Shown here: piece by piece, positions 19,478 to 28,358 of the stretch | Layout of the letters: every line of letters starts with the position of its first letter | Position numbering within the stretch: the first letter of the stretch is position 1 | Assembly: GCA_902826565.1 (NCBI GenBank) | Contig: CADEFF010000016.1 | Coordinates: 1 to 64,000, forward strand | DNA from: an uncultured Rhodospirillaceae bacterium | Lineage (GTDB): Bacteria > Pseudomonadota > Alphaproteobacteria > Dongiales > Dongiaceae | Direction of reading: 5' to 3' | DNA: 64,000 nucleotides | Position numbers and translations under genes: made by a program | The notes under the pieces: generated by a model | The model's input: only the letters and a program-made list of their open reading frames with translations | Databases searched by the model: none | Told to the model about the DNA's origin: nothing

Positions 19478-20299
19478 CCGAGGCGGCTTGCGATCGTCGC
19501 GGGTGACGGGCCGCTGCCGAACAAGCTCGTCTCGGCGTGCCGCGCGCAGGGAATCGACACCTTCGTCGTCGGGCTCGAGGGGCAGGCCTCGCCGGAATGG
19601 TCGCGCGCCAATGCCCAGCGCGTGCTCCGGCTGGGGCAGGGCGGCCGCCTTCTGCGCCTGATGAAGGAGCAAGGCGCCGATGCGATCGTCTTCGTCGGCA
19701 AGGTGCATCGGCCGTCGCTGCGCGCGATCCGGCCGGACTGGACGACCGCACAGATCCTCATGCGGCTCGCCTTCCAGGGCCGGCTCGGCGACGACGCCAT
19801 CACCGGCGCCGTGGTGAAGCGCTTCGAGCGCGACGGCTTCCGGGTCATGGCCGTGCAGGAGCTGCTCGGCACGGTCGATGCCGTCGGGCCGCTCGGTCGG
19901 CGCCGGCCGACGCCGGAAGAGGCCCGCGACATCGAGCTCGGCGTCGAAGCGGCGCGGACGGTCGGCCGGCTCGATATCGGGCATGCGGTCGTCGTCCAGG
20001 GCGGGGCTGTGCTCGCCGTCGAGGCGGCCGAAGGCACCGATGCGCTGATCCGCCGGGCGAGCGCGCTCCAGCGCGGCGGGCCGGGGGCCGTCCTCGTCAA
20101 GATGGCGAAGCCGCAGCAGGATGCGCGCGCCGACCCGCCGACCCTCGGCCTCGCCACCGTGGAATGCGCGGCGGCGGCTGGTTTCGGCGGCATCGCCTTC
20201 GAAACCGAGCGATCGCTCGTTGTCGATCTGCCCGCGATGACGAAAGCGGCCGATGCGGCGAACATGTTCCTCGTCGGACTGGCGCCCGACGGCGGATGA
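19463..20299 (+). CDS. lpxI: UDP-2,3-diacylglucosamine pyrophosphatase LpxI
   Basis: Hydrolyses UDP-2,3-diacylglucosamine to lipid X + UMP in lipid A synthesis; LpxI replaces the unrelated LpxH in alphaproteobacteria. 278 residues. N-terminal LAIVAGDGPLPNKLVSACRA, middle IVFVGKVHRPSLRAIRPDW, then the conserved C-terminal domain with GHAVVVQGGAVLAVEAAEGTD and a GAVLVKMAKPQQD stretch. Start ATG 19463 lies in the second copy of the tandem repeat, with no clear ribosome binding site. Overlaps lpxB by 4 bases (ATGA). Confidence 0.93.
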   Translation: MDAARPRRLAIVAGDGPLPNKLVSACRAQGIDTFVVGLEGQASPEWSRANAQRVLRLGQGGRLLRLMKEQGADAIVFVGKVHRPSLRAIRPDWTTAQILMRLAFQGRLGDDAITGAVVKRFERDGFRVMAVQELLGTVDAVGPLGRRRPTPEEARDIELGVEAARTVGRLDIGHAVVVQGGAVLAVEAAEGTDALIRRASALQRGGPGAVLVKMAKPQQDARADPPTLGLATVECAAAAGFGGIAFETERSLVVDLPAMTKAADAANMFLVGLAPDGG

Positions 20300-21507
20300 C
20301 AGACGCATCGGATCGCGCAGGGCGAGAGGCGCCGCCGCGAATTTTCCTCGTCGCGGGCGAGCCTTCGGGCGATCGGCTTGGGGCGGCGCTCATGGTAGCG
20401 CTCGCGCGCCGTCTCCCGGGCGTGCGGTTCGACGGCGTCGGCGGGGCGGGGATGACCGCCCAGGGACTCCTCAGCCGCTTTCCCATGCGTGAGCTGTCCC
20501 TCATGGGGCTGCTCGAAATCCTGCCGCATCTGCCGCGTCTCGTTCGGCGGTTGTCGGAGACCGCGGCGACGGTGCGCGAGACGCGTCCCGACCTCGTCCT
20601 CACCATCGATGCGCCCGGATTCAACATGCGTCTGCTGCAGCGGTTGCGAGGGAAGGGCATTCCGCTCGTGCATTACGTCGCCCCGACCGTCTGGGCCTGG
20701 CGACCGCAACGGGTCCAGCACTTCGTCGGCCTCGTCGATCATCTCCTGGCGCTGCTGCCCTTCGAACCGCCCTATTTCGAGCGGGTCGGGGTCCGCTGCA
20801 GCTATGTGGGCCATCCGGCGTTGGAGCTCCCGATCGCGTCGCGCGATTCCGCCGGCTTCCGCGGGCGCTACGGGATCGAGCCCGCCGCACCGCTGCTCTG
20901 CCTGCTGCCCGGCAGCCGGCGGTCGGAGCTCCGCCATCATCTTCCGATCTTCGGCGTTGCCGTCGAGCGCCTGCGGCGCGACGTCCCCGAACTGCGCGTC
21001 GTCCTGCCCACCCTGCCGGAGCTGGAGCGTTCGGTGGTCGAACGGACTGCAACATGGCCGAGCCCGCCAACCGTTCTCGCGGGCGAGGCGGCCCGCTACG
21101 AGAGCTTTGCCGCCGCCGACCTCGCCTTGGCCGCCTCGGGTACGGTCATCCTCGAGCTGGCGCGCTATGGCGTGCCGACCGTGCTCGCCTATCGCGGCAA
21201 TCCCGTCACCGCCTACCTGGTCGGCCGACAGCTCCGGGTGCCTTTCGTCGGGCTGGTGAATCTTCTGGCCGAGCGCGAGGTGGTGCCGGAGTTCCTGCAG
21301 ACGCGATGCCGTCCGGCATTGCTCGCGGACGCGCTGCGTGCGCTGCTGCGGGATCCGGCAGCCCGCGACCGCCAGCGGGCGGGGCAGCGGGAGGCGTTGC
21401 GACGGCTGGGGGATGGGCGCCCCAGCGAGCTGGCTGCCGACATCGTCGCGGATCTGCTGGCGGCGCGGGGGCGAGCCGCAGGTGACCCTGCGGCGGGGCT
21501 GGGCTAG
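20296..21507 (+). CDS. lpxB: Lipid-A-disaccharide synthase
   Basis: GT19 glycosyltransferase, 403 residues, condensing lipid X with UDP-2,3-diacylglucosamine to the tetra-acyl disaccharide. Signatures: IFLVAGEPSGDRLGAALM, DAPGFNMRLLQRLR, HYVAPTVWAWRPQR, YVGHPALE, LLPGSRRSELRHH. The ATG overlaps the lpxI stop, so the pair is coupled. The following glyoxalase gene starts 38 bases later and is not part of the lipid A pathway. Confidence 0.96.
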   Translation: MTDASDRAGREAPPRIFLVAGEPSGDRLGAALMVALARRLPGVRFDGVGGAGMTAQGLLSRFPMRELSLMGLLEILPHLPRLVRRLSETAATVRETRPDLVLTIDAPGFNMRLLQRLRGKGIPLVHYVAPTVWAWRPQRVQHFVGLVDHLLALLPFEPPYFERVGVRCSYVGHPALELPIASRDSAGFRGRYGIEPAAPLLCLLPGSRRSELRHHLPIFGVAVERLRRDVPELRVVLPTLPELERSVVERTATWPSPPTVLAGEAARYESFAAADLALAASGTVILELARYGVPTVLAYRGNPVTAYLVGRQLRVPFVGLVNLLAEREVVPEFLQTRCRPALLADALRALLRDPAARDRQRAGQREALRRLGDGRPSELAADIVADLLAARGRAAGDPAAGLG

Positions 21508-21545
21508 GATGGTCCCTTCCGCTGCAGAACCAAGGGAAACTCGGC

Positions 21546-21971
21546 ATGAACGAAATGTCCCAGAAGGCCGCGGCGCGTACCGAAGCGCGGCTGCTCCACA
21601 CCATGATCCGCGTTTTCGACCTCGAGAAATCGATCGATTTCTATACGCGGCTGCTCGGCATGGAGGTGCTTTCGCGCAAGGACTATACGCGTGGCGAATT
21701 CACCAAAGTCTTCGTGGGCTATAGCGACGAACGCGCGAACACGGTGATCGAGCTCACCCACAACTGGGGTCAGAAGGAGCCCTATACGACCGGCTCCGGC
21801 TTCGGCCATCTCGCGATCGGGCTTCCCGACATCTACGGCACCTGCGAGCGGCTGGCAAAGGAGGGCGTCAAGATTCCGCGCCCGCCGGGGCCGATGAAGC
21901 ACGGGGGCAGCGTGATCGCGTTCCTCGAGGATCCGGACGGCTACAAGATCGAGCTGATCCAGCGCTCTTGA
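21546..21971 (+). CDS. gloA: Lactoylglutathione lyase (glyoxalase I)
   Basis: Metal-dependent glyoxalase I, converting the methylglyoxal-glutathione hemithioacetal to S-lactoylglutathione. 141 residues, two VOC modules. The four metal ligands are visible: His in LLHTMIRVFDLE, Glu in NTVIELTHNWG, His in GFGHLAIG, Glu in GYKIELIQR. Ribosome binding site AAGGGAAA. It is an insertion relative to the usual lpxB-gltA order. Confidence 0.93.
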   Translation: MNEMSQKAAARTEARLLHTMIRVFDLEKSIDFYTRLLGMEVLSRKDYTRGEFTKVFVGYSDERANTVIELTHNWGQKEPYTTGSGFGHLAIGLPDIYGTCERLAKEGVKIPRPPGPMKHGGSVIAFLEDPDGYKIELIQRS

Positions 21972-22017
21972 CCATGCGCGGCGACAAGGCCCGGCGCCGG
22001 GCAATGCGGGAACAGTG

Positions 22018-23103
22018 ATGCGGCTGAGCGGACGCCTCGAGGCCCTGGGCGGGATCGCCTTGCTGGCGCTGCTCGTCGCCGGCTGCCTCGTCGTACTGCA
22101 GCCCTTTCTTTCGGCGCTGATCTGGGCGCTCATTCTGAGCTACTCGACCTGGCCGCTCTACCGCCGCCTGCTGCGCTGGGTCGGCGGGCATGTGACGCTC
22201 GCGGCGGGTCTCATGACACTGCTCGTCGCACTGATCCTGGTGGTGCCGCTTGCCATTCTCGGCATCACGCTCGCGGACCATGTCGCAGGAGTCTTCGGCC
22301 TCGTCCGGCTCCTGCTGCAGGAAGGGCTGCCGGCGGCGCCCGAATGGGTGCACGACATCCCGCTGCTCGGACCGGACATCGATCGCTACTGGCAGAGCCT
22401 CACCCATGACGGCGCGGCGCTTGCGGCCGCGGTCGAGCCCTATCTCGGGCGGGCCCGCGACTGGGCGCTGCAAGGTGGCGCGGGGATCGGCGGCGCCGCC
22501 GTCGAGCTCACGCTCAGCGTCTTCGCCTGCTTCTTTTTCTATCGCGACGGGCGCGAGGCGGCGGCACAGCTCTCCACCATGACTAAGCGCCTCGCCGGCG
22601 GCCGCGGCGAGCACCTGCTCGAAGTCGGCGGCAGCACCATCTCGGGCGTGGTCTATGGCGTGCTCGGCACGGCGATCGTGCAAGGGGCCCTGGCGGCGAT
22701 AGGCTTCTGGATAGCCGACGTGCCGGGCGCGCTCCTGCTCGGCTTCGTGACCTTCATCTTTTCCTTCATTCCGGCCGGGCCGCCGCTGGTCTGGATCCCG
22801 GCGACCGTGTGGCTCTTCTACACCCACGCGCCGGGCTGGGGCATCTTCCTCGGCATCTGGGGCATGTTCGTGGTCAGCGGCGTCGACAATATCCTGCGGC
22901 CCTATCTCATCAGCCGCGAAAGCCGGCTGCCCTTCCTCCTGGTGCTGCTCGGCGTCATCGGCGGGGTTCTCGGCTTCGGCTTCGTCGGCGTATTTCTGGG
23001 GCCGGTGCTGCTTGCCGTCGGCTTCACCCTTCTCAAGGAATGGACCTCGGCAGCGGGCACGCCCGGCGCCGGCGCCCCGCCGGGCGAGACATCACGTCTC
23101 TAG
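22018..23103 (+). CDS. AI-2E family transporter (second copy)
   Basis: Polytopic membrane protein of the PerM/UPF0118 family, 361 residues from ATG 22018 (a GTG one codon earlier is possible). Hydrophobic pairs near residues 12-50, 60-90, then the periplasmic helix-rich part (WVHDIPLLGPDIDRYWQSL), then the C-terminal membrane block with FVTFIFSFIPAGPPLVWIP and VDNILRPYLISRESRLP. The SRESRLP motif and the shorter length set it apart from the family member at 2854-4059, so it is not a recent duplicate. Substrate unknown. Convergent with gltA, 37 bases apart. Confidence 0.85.
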   Translation: MRLSGRLEALGGIALLALLVAGCLVVLQPFLSALIWALILSYSTWPLYRRLLRWVGGHVTLAAGLMTLLVALILVVPLAILGITLADHVAGVFGLVRLLLQEGLPAAPEWVHDIPLLGPDIDRYWQSLTHDGAALAAAVEPYLGRARDWALQGGAGIGGAAVELTLSVFACFFFYRDGREAAAQLSTMTKRLAGGRGEHLLEVGGSTISGVVYGVLGTAIVQGALAAIGFWIADVPGALLLGFVTFIFSFIPAGPPLVWIPATVWLFYTHAPGWGIFLGIWGMFVVSGVDNILRPYLISRESRLPFLLVLLGVIGGVLGFGFVGVFLGPVLLAVGFTLLKEWTSAAGTPGAGAPPGETSRL

Positions 23104-23140
23104 GCGCGGGACAGTTGCGCGCTTCGAACGATCCCGATGT

Positions 23141-24469
23141 TCAGCGGCGCTTGTCGATGGCGACGTAGGGGCGCTGGCCGTGACCGGTATAGAGCTGCCG
23201 CGGCCGCCCGATGCGCTGCGAGGGATCCTCGATCATCTCGTTCCACTGCGCGACCCAGCCCGCCGTCCGCGCCACGGCGAAAAGCGCCGTGAACATCGCC
23301 GTCGGGAAGCCGACCGCCTGCAGGATGATGCCCGAATAGAAATCGACGTTCGGGAAGAGCTTGCGCTGGACGAAATAATCGTCCTCGAGCGCGATCCGCT
23401 CGAGCTCCATGGCGAGCTTCAGAAGCGGTTGCTCGCGAATGCCGAGCGCGTCCAGCACCTCGTGGCAGGCCTTGCGGATGACGGCGGCGCGCGGATCGTA
23501 GTTCTTGTAGACGCGATGGCCGAAACCCATCAGCCGGAACGTATCGTCCTTGCTCTTCGCACGCTCCAGGAACTCCGGAATGCGGTCCTTGTGACCGATC
23601 TGGCGCAACATCGCGAGCACGGCTTCGTTGGCGCCGCCATGCGCCGGGCCCCAGAGCGAGGCGATGCCGGCCGCGATGCAGGCGAAGGGATTGGCACCGC
23701 TCGAGCCGGCGATGCGCACGGTGGAGGTGGAGGCGTTCTGCTCGTGGTCCGCATGAAGCACGAAGAGCAGGTCCATCGCCTTCGTCACGACCGGATTGAT
23801 CTTGTACTCTTCCGTCGGCACGGCAAACGTCATGCGCAGGAAATTCTCGGTGTAGCCGAGATTGTTCTGCGGATAGATGAGCGGCTGGCCGATCGAATAT
23901 TTATAGGCCATGGACGCGATCGTCGGCATCTTCGCGATCAGGCGGTGCGAGGCGATCTCGCGCTGCCGCGCATCGTTGATGTCGAGGCTGTCGTGATAGA
24001 AGGCGGAGAGCGCGCCGACTACACCCACCAGCACGGCCATCGGATGCGCGTCGCGGCGAAAGCCGCTGAGGAACCGATGGATCTGCTCATGCAGCATCGT
24101 GTGATAAGTGATGTTGTGGTCGAACTCCTTGCGCTGCGCGACGTTCGGCAGTTCGCCATGCAGCAGCAGATAGCAGACCTCGAGGAAATCGCTCTTTTCG
24201 GCGAGCTCTTCGATCGGATAGCCGCGATAGAGCAGCACCCCTTTCTCGCCGTCGATATAGGTGATCTTGGATTCGCAGCTTCCCGTCGCCCCGTAGCCGG
24301 GGTCGTAGGTGAAGAAGCCGTGCTCGGTATAGAGCTTGCGGATGTCGATCACGGAGGGACCGAGCGTGCCTTCGAGCACCGGCAGATCGAAGTTCTTGCC
24401 GCCTGCCGGGTCGCTGACCGTGACGGACTTGTCCGAGTTCCGTTCCGTGATTGCCACGCCTTTGGCCAT
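23141..24469 (-). CDS. gltA: Citrate synthase (type I)
   Basis: Condenses acetyl-CoA and oxaloacetate to start the TCA cycle. 442 residues, the length of the hexameric NADH-sensitive bacterial type. Catalytic residues: His242 in [11 protein letters not shown], His277 in GPAHGGANE and Asp376 in NVDFYSG; signature [13 protein letters not shown] around 315-327. Start preceded by GGAGGGGTGCAGT, a strong ribosome binding site. A candidate promoter lies between gltX and gltA (separate entry), so it is likely transcribed on its own. Confidence 0.97.
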   Translation of the reverse strand: MAKGVAITERNSDKSVTVSDPAGGKNFDLPVLEGTLGPSVIDIRKLYTEHGFFTYDPGYGATGSCESKITYIDGEKGVLLYRGYPIEELAEKSDFLEVCYLLLHGELPNVAQRKEFDHNITYHTMLHEQIHRFLSGFRRDAHPMAVLVGVVGALSAFYHDSLDINDARQREIASHRLIAKMPTIASMAYKYSIGQPLIYPQNNLGYTENFLRMTFAVPTEEYKINPVVTKAMDLLFVLHADHEQNASTSTVRIAGSSGANPFACIAAGIASLWGPAHGGANEAVLAMLRQIGHKDRIPEFLERAKSKDDTFRLMGFGHRVYKNYDPRAAVIRKACHEVLDALGIREQPLLKLAMELERIALEDDYFVQRKLFPNVDFYSGIILQAVGFPTAMFTALFAVARTAGWVAQWNEMIEDPSQRIGRPRQLYTGHGQRPYVAIDKRR

Positions 24470-24529
24470 ACTGCACCCCTCCAGTGAAATGGTCGCGTGT
24501 CGGACCTAAATCATGCGTCGCGAGGCCCG

Positions 24530-24558
24530 ACATTAGGCCCGCGGTCGTTACGGATCAA
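24530..24558 (-). promoter_or_regulatory. Candidate sigma-70 promoter of gltA
   Basis: On the minus strand, TTGATC (24553-24558) and TAATGT (24530-24535) with a 17-base spacer. The distance to the gltA ATG is about 60 bases. It lies immediately after the gltX stop. Confidence 0.45.
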
Positions 24559-24563
24559 TTGAG

Positions 24564-25979
24564 CTAGGCTGGCGATTCCGCGCTCGCGGCATCCCCGATC
24601 CGACCGAGCGTTTCCGCCCGTCCCAGCACAGCCGCCACGTCGAAAATGCCGGGCGACGTGACGCTGCCCGCCAGCGCCGCCCGCAACGGCTGGGCGATCT
24701 GCCCGAGCTTCAGGTTCTCGGCGGCGGCGAACCCCCGAACGGCGGTCTCGATCGCCGTCACGTCCCAGGGCTCGACCGACGTCAACGCCGCGACGGCTCG
24801 CCCCAGCGCCTGGCGGGCATCCGGCGTCAGCAATGCCGCCGCTTTCGCGTCGATCGGAAGCGGCCGTCGGCGGACATAGAACAGCGCATTGTCGGCGAGC
24901 TGCTCGAGCGTCTTCGCACGTTCCTTGAGTCCGGTCATCCCTGCCAGGAGGCGGGCCGTTCCGGTGTCATCGACCGCATGGCCGAGGCGTTTCTCGAGAC
25001 GCGGCAGGACCTGCGCCACCAGCCGCGCGTCGTCAGCGGCACGGATATAATGACCGTTCAGATTGTCGAGCTTCGCGAAATCGAAACGCGAGGGCGAGCG
25101 CCCGACGCCGTCGAGATCGAACCACTCGATGGCCTGCTCGGTGGAGATGATTTCCTCGTCGCCATGCGCCCAGCCGAGGCGCAGCAGGTAGTTCCGCAGC
25201 GCCTCCGGCAAATAGCCCATGTCGCGATAGGCCTCGACGCCGAGCGCGCCATGACGCTTCGACAGCTTCGCGCCGTCCGGCCCATGGATCAGGGGGATAT
25301 GCGCAAAATTCGGAACGCTCCATCCCATCGACCGATAGATCTGCACCTGCCGGAAAGTATTGGTCAGATGGTCGTCGCCGCGAATGACATCGGTGATTTC
25401 CATGTCGTGGTCGTCCACGACGACCGACAGCATGTAGGTCGGCGTGCCGTCCCCGCGCAGCAGCACCATGTCGTCGAGCTGCTCGTTGCCGACCCGGACC
25501 TCGCCCTGCACGCGATCCTGAACGACGGTCTCGCCGCTTTGCGGCGCCTTCAGTCGCGTCACCGGCGCGATGTCGGCGGGGGCGTCCTTCGGGTCGCGGT
25601 CGCGCCAGCGTCCGTCATAGCGCATCGGCCTGCCCTCGGTTTTCGCACGCTCCCGCATCTCGGCGAGCTCCTCGGGCGTGCAGTAGCAAAGATAGGCGTG
25701 GCCGGAAGCCAGCATCTGGCGCGCCACCTCGGCATGACGCGCGGCGCGCGCGAACTGGAAGATCGGGTCGCCGTCGAAATCGAGCCCGAGCCAGTCGAGG
25801 CCGTCGACGATCGCCTCGATGGCGGGCGCCGTCGAGCGCTGGCGATCGGTATCCTCGATGCGCAGCAGCACCTTGCCGCCGTGATGGCGGGCGAAGAGCC
25901 AGTTGAAGAGCGCCGTGCGAGCCCCTCCGATATGAAGGAATCCGGTCGGCGAAGGGGCAAAACGGGTGACGACGCTCAT
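24564..25979 (-). CDS. gltX: Glutamyl-tRNA synthetase
   Basis: Class I synthetase, 471 residues, normal length. HIGH-type motif in [17 protein letters not shown] and KMSKS-type motif KLSKRHGAL; between them the GluRS zinc-like region [16 protein letters not shown]. The C-terminal helical anticodon-binding domains follow. Divergent from comEC, with 187 bases between starts. The gltX-gltA neighbourhood is the alphaproteobacterial arrangement. Confidence 0.96.
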   Translation of the reverse strand: MSVVTRFAPSPTGFLHIGGARTALFNWLFARHHGGKVLLRIEDTDRQRSTAPAIEAIVDGLDWLGLDFDGDPIFQFARAARHAEVARQMLASGHAYLCYCTPEELAEMRERAKTEGRPMRYDGRWRDRDPKDAPADIAPVTRLKAPQSGETVVQDRVQGEVRVGNEQLDDMVLLRGDGTPTYMLSVVVDDHDMEITDVIRGDDHLTNTFRQVQIYRSMGWSVPNFAHIPLIHGPDGAKLSKRHGALGVEAYRDMGYLPEALRNYLLRLGWAHGDEEIISTEQAIEWFDLDGVGRSPSRFDFAKLDNLNGHYIRAADDARLVAQVLPRLEKRLGHAVDDTGTARLLAGMTGLKERAKTLEQLADNALFYVRRRPLPIDAKAAALLTPDARQALGRAVAALTSVEPWDVTAIETAVRGFAAAENLKLGQIAQPLRAALAGSVTSPGIFDVAAVLGRAETLGRIGDAASAESPA

Positions 25980-26166
25980 GCTGATAAGGCGATCCGTCCA
26001 GGGGCAATTCGGGCAGGGGGGTTATAGGGCATGGCGCCGGGCCTGTCGCCTCCCTAGCCGGCGGACGCGATCGGCCTCTTCTCCGCAGGTCCCGGTTGTG
26101 GACGGCTTCCGTGATACGCCCGGCTCTCTATACTGCCTGCGCGGGGAGCGGCGGGTGCGGGGAGAA

Positions 26167-28302
26167 ATGGTGGCGTTTCCAAGCGAGGCCGGGAGCGAGC
26201 GCCGGCCATGGTCCCGTCCGGGACGCGCGATCGCCGCGCAGCTTGCGGCCGAACGCGAGCAATGGATGCTCTGGATCCCCGTCGCGGTCGGCGCGGGCGT
26301 GGCGCTTTATTTCGCCTTGCCGGTCGAGCCACCGCTCTGGCCGGCCCTCCTGATCGCCGGTATCGGATGCGCGACCGGCTACCGGCTGCGCAGTTCGGGG
26401 CCGGCGTTGCTTTTGGCATCGGCGATCTCGCTGATCGCCATCGGCGTCGCCGTGGCGCAGCTCCGCACGGCGTCCGTAACCGCGCCGATGCTGACGGACG
26501 AGATCGGCCCGGTGCGCGTCACGGGGCGGATCCTCGGGGCCGAACCGTTGCCGACCGGCCGTCGTCTCCTGCTGGACGAGCTCATCATCGAAGGCGTCGC
26601 GCCCGAAAGCACGCCGTCGCGCGTCCGGCTGCGCGTCACCAGGATCGATCCCGGCATCCTTCCCGGCGATCGCGTTCAGCTTCTCGCGAAGCTCGCGCCG
26701 CCTTCGCCGCCGATGGCGCCGGGTGCCTACGATTTCCAGCGCGATGCCTTCTTTCAGCAGGTCGGCGGGATCGGCTTCGCCCTCGGTGCCGCGACGCGGA
26801 TCGGGGAGGGCGCCGAGGGCGGGCTTCGCCGCCGGCTGGAGCTTTCCGTCGAACGCCTGCGGCTCGCCATGGGCGAGCGCATCCGTGCCGCGCTGCCCGG
26901 TCGCGACGGGCCGGTGGCCGCCGCCCTCATTGTCGGCACGCAGACGGGGATAGACCCCCAGGTCATGGACGCGATGCGCGATTCCGGTCTCGCTCATCTG
27001 CTGTCGATCTCCGGCGTGCATATCGGCTTCGTCGCCGCCATCATCTTCGGCATCGTGCGGGGCGGCCTCAGCCTCGTGCCGCCGGTGGCGCTCCGCTACC
27101 CGATCAAGAAATGGGCGGCCGCCGTCGCGCTCCTCGGCACGTTTTTCTACATGATTCTCGCCGGCAGCCCGGTGCCGACGCAGCGCGCCTTCCTGATGAC
27201 CGGCCTCGTCATGCTGGCCGTGCTGGTGGATCGCGTGGCGATCACGCTGCGCCTCGTCGCCTGGGCGGCGCTGGTCATCCTGCTTATCAGGCCCGAAGCG
27301 GTGATCGGCCCGAGTTTCCAGATGTCCTTCGCCGCCGTCGCGGCGCTGGTCGCCGCCTATGAAGGAAGCCGTGCCTGGCGCGCCAACCGGCGAAGCGAGC
27401 TCGGATGGTTCGGTCGCGCGCTGCTCTATCTCAGCGGGCTCGTGCTTACCAGCGTGATCGCCGGCCTCGCGACGGCGCCTTTCGCGCTCTACCACTTCAA
27501 CCGCTTCGCGGACTACAGCGTGGTCGCCAACATGCTGGCGGTGCCGCTGACGGGCGTCGTCGTCATGCCCACGGCTGTCGTCGCGGTGGCGCTGATGCCG
27601 CTCGGCCTCGAATCCTGGCCGCTGGCGGCGATGGGGTGGGGCGTCGAGGGAATCATCCTCATCGCCGAGACGGTGGCGGGTTGGCCGGGGTCCGTCATGC
27701 TGCTTCCCGCGATGCCGGTCACGGCCCTCGCTGTGGCGGTGCTGGGCGGGGTCTGGCTGCTACTCTGGCGCGGTCGCTGGCGCTATATCGGGCTCCTGCC
27801 GCTGCTTCTCGGCATGGCCTCGACGATCTTCGTGCGCAGCCCCGACATTCTCGTCTCGGGCGATGCGGATCTCGTCGCGGTCCGCTCTGCCGACGGCGGG
27901 CTCGCGGTCAATTCGGCCCGCGGCGGGCTCGAGGCGGAGATCTGGCTGCGTCGCGCCGGCGACGCCGAACGCGACCCCTGGCCGGCCGCAGGCGAACCCG
28001 GCGCCGGCGGCCGCCTCGTCTGCGACGCGCTTGGCTGTCTCTATCGGGCGGAGGGCCATCTCGTGGCGCTCGCCTGGAAGGCGGAAGCGCTGCAGGAGGA
28101 TTGCTATGAGGCCGATCTCGTCATCAGCCTCGAACCCGTCAATTGGTTCTGTTCGTCCGCGGCGCAGGTCATCGACCGTTTCGATCTCTGGCGCGAGGGC
28201 GGGCATGCGGTATGGCTCGATCCGGACGGCGCGCGCGTCGTCGCCGTCCACGAAACGCGGGGCCGGCGCCCCTGGGTCGTGCAACGCCGCAAGATGGATT
28301 AG
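26167..28302 (+). CDS. comEC: ComEC/Rec2 family competence-type membrane protein
   Basis: Inner-membrane DNA-channel family protein, 711 residues. Order: two N-terminal membrane helices, soluble OB-like DUF4131 domain (VRVTGRILGAEPLPTGRRLLLDEL), then the Competence domain with SGLAHLLSISGVHIGFVAAIIFG and VPTQRAFLMTGLVMLAV, about ten membrane segments in total. The C-terminal ~150 residues are soluble but lack the HxHxDH zinc motif of the beta-lactamase-like domain in Gram-positive ComEC, as in other alphaproteobacteria. I chose ATG 26167 because GGGGAGAA precedes it; an earlier in-frame start would overlap gltX. Whether the cell is naturally competent is unknown. Confidence 0.9.
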   Translation: MVAFPSEAGSERRPWSRPGRAIAAQLAAEREQWMLWIPVAVGAGVALYFALPVEPPLWPALLIAGIGCATGYRLRSSGPALLLASAISLIAIGVAVAQLRTASVTAPMLTDEIGPVRVTGRILGAEPLPTGRRLLLDELIIEGVAPESTPSRVRLRVTRIDPGILPGDRVQLLAKLAPPSPPMAPGAYDFQRDAFFQQVGGIGFALGAATRIGEGAEGGLRRRLELSVERLRLAMGERIRAALPGRDGPVAAALIVGTQTGIDPQVMDAMRDSGLAHLLSISGVHIGFVAAIIFGIVRGGLSLVPPVALRYPIKKWAAAVALLGTFFYMILAGSPVPTQRAFLMTGLVMLAVLVDRVAITLRLVAWAALVILLIRPEAVIGPSFQMSFAAVAALVAAYEGSRAWRANRRSELGWFGRALLYLSGLVLTSVIAGLATAPFALYHFNRFADYSVVANMLAVPLTGVVVMPTAVVAVALMPLGLESWPLAAMGWGVEGIILIAETVAGWPGSVMLLPAMPVTALAVAVLGGVWLLLWRGRWRYIGLLPLLLGMASTIFVRSPDILVSGDADLVAVRSADGGLAVNSARGGLEAEIWLRRAGDAERDPWPAAGEPGAGGRLVCDALGCLYRAEGHLVALAWKAEALQEDCYEADLVISLEPVNWFCSSAAQVIDRFDLWREGGHAVWLDPDGARVVAVHETRGRRPWVVQRRKMD

Positions 28303-28358
28303 CACGGGCGATACCGGCGCTGGATTGCCGACGGGGCGCGCCGCTATGATCCCGCGCC

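Noticed and set aside
22018-23103. AI-2 quorum-sensing export system together with 2854-4059
   Set aside because: The family name is historical; the two permeases are dissimilar, far apart, and no luxS or AI-2 receptor is in the window.
25966-26166. Upstream start of comEC overlapping gltX
   Set aside because: The added residues have no similarity to ComEC and would overlap the gltX start; ATG 26167 has a good ribosome binding site.
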